Shown here: piece after piece, positions 13,445 through 15,227 of the stretch
How positions within the stretch are numbered: position 1 is the stretch's first letter
Layout: each line of letters begins with the position of its first letter
Assembly: GCF_934190855.1 (NCBI RefSeq)
Contig: NZ_CAKPTN010000028.1
Span: 1-15,227, forward strand
Source: an uncultured Veillonella sp.
GTDB lineage: Bacteria; Bacillota; Negativicutes; Veillonellales; Veillonellaceae
Reading direction: 5' to 3'
Length of the DNA stretch: 15,227 bases
The notes under the pieces: model-generated
What the model saw: only the letters and a program-made list of their open reading frames with translations
What the model was told of the DNA's origin: nothing
Databases searched by the model: none
Made by a program: the position numbers and the translations under genes

Positions 13445-13943
13445 GTGCTTTACGGCGCTCCTTAAAGAAGTCTTTCATGATTTGGCTACATTCATCACCT
13501 AGCACACCAGATGTCAGTTCTGGTTCGTGATTTAAACCGGGGTGAGAGAGCACATTGAATAGCGATTCTACGGCGCCTCCTTTGTAATCACTAGCACCAT
13601 ATACAACACGGTCAATACGACTGTTGATAATAGCTCCAGCGCACATCGGACACGGCTCTATCGTAACATACAGGGTACAACCAGTCAACCGCCAGCGCTT
13701 GAGAACATCGCATGCTTCGCGGATTACGAGGACCTCGGCATGAGCCGTTGCATCGTGATCTAACTCACGACGATTATGGTGGCGTGATACGATGATATTA
13801 TCTTTTACTAGAATGGCGCCAATGGGAATCTCCCCAAGGCCATAAGCCTTGCGTGCTTCCTCCATGGCGAAGGCCATGAAATACTCATCTCGAGTGCGCT
13901 CATCCATGTTTTCTATCTCTATCGGTGTAATGTCTTTTGTCAT
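13398..13943 (-). CDS. tadA: tRNA adenosine(34) deaminase, overlapping tRNA-Ser
   Basis: TadA converts A34 to inosine in the anticodon of tRNA-Arg(ACG), and is usually essential. The 181-residue protein carries the zinc site H68-A-E70 (ATAHAEVLVIREA) and PCPMC with C98 and C101; E70 is the proton shuttle. Of two nearby ATGs, 13943 is seven bases from AAGAGG, whereas 13949 is too close, so I use 13943 (MTKDITPIEIE). The catalytic domain ends near DFFKERRKARR, where TadA proteins often end. The frame stays open for 14 further codons plus the stop, all within the tRNA-Ser gene on the same strand. A C-terminus ending in STQEAEGSALEMR is thus dictated by tRNA sequence. RNase P cleavage would remove the stop codon. 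Confidence 0.92.
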   Translation of the reverse strand: MTKDITPIEIENMDERTRDEYFMAFAMEEARKAYGLGEIPIGAILVKDNIIVSRHHNRRELDHDATAHAEVLVIREACDVLKRWRLTGCTLYVTIEPCPMCAGAIINSRIDRVVYGASDYKGGAVESLFNVLSHPGLNHEPELTSGVLGDECSQIMKDFFKERRKARRSTQEAEGSALEMR

Positions 13944-14026
13944 TCTCATACCTCTTAATGTATAATATCTTACATAAAGTCTATCATAGTGTACGCAGTA
14001 ATGCGAATAGATTGTGTGAGGGTATT

Positions 14027-14653
14027 ATGGATATTATTTGGTATATGTTTGATATGATTGGCACCATTGCCTTTGCTATTTCTGGCGCGCTCGTTGGGGT
14101 AGCACGAAAAATGGATATATTTGGTATGGCTGTATTGGCATTGGCTACGGCCATTGGCGGTGGTATTGTGCGTGATATTCTGCTCGGATATTTTCCACCT
14201 AACTCATTGCGCAATGTTGTATATGTGACGGTGGTTATTTCTGTTACCATTATCGTGTTTATTATGTATAATAGCCGCTACCGTAAACATGCGATGGGGC
14301 CGCGTAGTCGAGCAGGATATTTGTTAGCTGATGCATTAGGTTTGGCATCCTTTACAGTAACCGGTGCCTCTGCTGGATTTAAACTCTATCCTGAGTTGCC
14401 GATTTTCATTGTATTACTAGGGACAATTACTGCCGTTGGGGGCGGCATTATCCGGGATATGTTGGCGCAACGGATTCCGTCTGTTCTGAAAGAAGATGTG
14501 TACGCACTTCCAAGTATCATTGGCGGTATCGTTTACTATTTAATGGTTATTTCTAGTTGGGCTGGAGAGGCCGTATATGGTGCTTTCACCGTCGTATTAG
14601 TAATTCGGTTACTAGCCATCAAATATAACTGGAGTTTGCCAAAGGTGCGATAA
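14027..14653 (+). CDS. TRIC/YicG-family (UPF0126) membrane protein
   Basis: A 208-residue integral membrane protein. The frame opens about 90 bases earlier, but ATG 14027 has GTGAGGG in front and gives the usual family start (MDIIWYMFDMIGTIAFAISGALVG). The protein is an internal duplication of two three-helix repeats: GTIAFAISGA...GGGIVRD (12-50) and GLASFTVTGA...GGGIIRD (105-144), followed by a last hydrophobic helix, about seven segments in total. This is the pattern of bacterial trimeric intracellular cation (TRIC) channels; prokaryotic members have been shown to conduct potassium, but other substrates have also been proposed for YicG-like proteins. It is divergent from tadA, and the roles are probably unrelated. 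Confidence 0.88.
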   Translation: MDIIWYMFDMIGTIAFAISGALVGVARKMDIFGMAVLALATAIGGGIVRDILLGYFPPNSLRNVVYVTVVISVTIIVFIMYNSRYRKHAMGPRSRAGYLLADALGLASFTVTGASAGFKLYPELPIFIVLLGTITAVGGGIIRDMLAQRIPSVLKEDVYALPSIIGGIVYYLMVISSWAGEAVYGAFTVVLVIRLLAIKYNWSLPKVR

Positions 14654-14664
14654 TTCCTCAATGT

Positions 14665-14706
14665 TTGCGAATTATTGCTCAAATGATATAATTAATCTAT
14701 TGAGCA
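14665..14706 (+). promoter_or_regulatory. Promoter of the DUF4127 gene flanked by an inverted repeat
   Basis: TTGCGA (14665-14670) lies 16 bp before TGATATAAT, an extended -10 with a perfect TATAAT (14687-14692). The -10 is bracketed by TGCTCAA (14676-14682) and TTGAGCA (14700-14706), a perfect 7-bp inverted repeat that could be an operator. The predicted leader is about 95 nt. Confidence 0.6.
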
Positions 14707-14754
14707 TTTCATAAAAGTGTCAGAAAAAGAGAGTATTATATAACAGTTAATTTT

Positions 14755-14773
14755 GCGAGTCGGGAGTACTCGC
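14755..14773 (+). other. Leader hairpin upstream of the DUF4127 ribosome binding site
   Basis: GCGAGT (14755-14760) and ACTCGC (14768-14773) form a 6-bp GC-rich stem with a 7-nt loop (CGGGAGT) in an otherwise AT-rich leader. It ends eight bases before GAAGGAGA. It may stabilise the mRNA or tune translation. Confidence 0.45.
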
Positions 14774-14796
14774 GTACACAGAAGGAGATTTGATTC

Positions 14797-15227
14797 ATGA
14801 CGAATAAATGGTTGAAAGTAGCGTTAATGGCAACAGCTATTGCTACCGGTACATCCATCAATATTGATGCGGAAACCGTATTATATGTCCCTCAAGATGA
14901 TCGCCCTGTAAGCTTGCAATATACAGTTGATACAGCGCGTGAAGCGGGAATGACTGTGTTGACACCACCTCAAAATTTGATTTCTGGTAAGACATACCAA
15001 GGTCAAGCAGACCAAATCATGGCTTGGGTTGAACAAAATGCAGGCCGTGCAGATGTTATGGTATTGAGCACAGATACACTTATTTATGGTGGTCTTGTAG
15101 ACTCTCGTAAACATAATATTCCACTTACAACTTTAGAAAGCCGTTTAAAACGTATTGAAGGCTTAAAAGCACGTCATAAAAATGTACGTATTTATGGCTT
15201 TGGTACAGTAATGCGTTCTCCACGTGC
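14797..15227 (+). CDS. DUF4127 family secreted protein (5' part)
   Basis: The gene runs off the window; 143 codons are present. GAAGGAGA (14781-14788) precedes ATG 14797. A signal peptide (MTNKWLKVALMATAIATGTS...) is followed by the start of a DUF4127 domain: VLYVPQDDRPVSLQY (about 29-43), LTPPQNLISG (about 58-67), MVLSTDTLIYGGLVDSR (about 88-104) and IYGFGTVMRSPR (about 132-143), all regions strongly conserved in that family. Full members are about 500 residues. The function is not established; conserved Asp, Arg and Tyr residues hint at an enzyme, and the signal peptide places it outside the inner membrane. The family call is firm but no reaction can be named. Confidence 0.85.
   Translation, partial: MTNKWLKVALMATAIATGTSINIDAETVLYVPQDDRPVSLQYTVDTAREAGMTVLTPPQNLISGKTYQGQADQIMAWVEQNAGRADVMVLSTDTLIYGGLVDSRKHNIPLTTLESRLKRIEGLKARHKNVRIYGFGTVMRSPR

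Noticed and set aside
13944-13949. Upstream ATG (13949) as tadA start
   Set aside because: The Shine-Dalgarno AAGAGG is only one base from this ATG; the ATG at 13943 has normal spacing.
14676-14706. Terminator for the TRIC-family gene
   Set aside because: The 7-bp repeat has a 17-nt loop that holds a perfect extended -10 box and no T-run follows; operator or promoter symmetry is the better reading.

Overview
The window looks like chromosomal DNA of a low-GC, Gram-negative-type Firmicute, most likely Veillonella or a close Negativicutes relative. This is inferred from gene content and style: strong AGGAGG-type ribosome binding sites, AT-rich spacers, several genes with Sec signal peptides, and a DUF4127 protein. 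No rRNA or other decisive marker is present, so the genus is a judgement, not a proof. I see no insertion sequence, phage gene, CRISPR array or replication origin.

Left part (1-3153): the window opens with the last codons of an HtrA-like protease and its terminator. A three-gene operon follows: a PadR regulator, a DUF1700 membrane protein, and a small exported Met/Gln/Asn-rich repeat protein. Its promoter carries two AGGTACCT palindromes, so self-repression by PadR is likely. The gap after the operon holds an 82-nt set of nested inverted repeats that could fold as a cloverleaf. The last two steps of UMP synthesis, pyrF and pyrE, then lie on the minus strand and overlap by four bases.

Middle (3282-8392): a plus-strand cluster encodes a DEDDh exonuclease with a clamp-binding-like C-terminus, deoC, pdp and cdd, that is, deoxynucleoside and pyrimidine nucleoside salvage or breakdown. 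It ends in a 13-bp tandem repeat and a two-way terminator. On the minus strand follow metQ (a methionine-binding lipoprotein with its own promoter and no visible metN or metI) and menA (menaquinone synthesis), whose start codon is separated from its Shine-Dalgarno by a hairpin.

Right part (8579-15227): two adjacent, distantly similar secreted proteins of unknown function are followed by ridA and an L-cysteine desulfidase-like gene (cyuA/yhaM family). This last pair makes chemical sense, because cysteine desulfuration releases 2-aminoacrylate, which RidA hydrolyses. Then come, on the minus strand, an Fsr-like MFS exporter, tRNA-Ser(CGA) and tadA. The tadA reading frame runs 47 nt into the tRNA. 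A TRIC/YicG-type membrane protein on the plus strand and the start of a DUF4127 secreted protein close the window. Convergent gene pairs are separated by hairpins that can stop transcription from both sides. The most noteworthy items are the tadA/tRNA overlap, the cloverleaf-like element, the hairpin-bridged menA start, the secreted paralogue pair and the Met-rich exported protein under PadR control.
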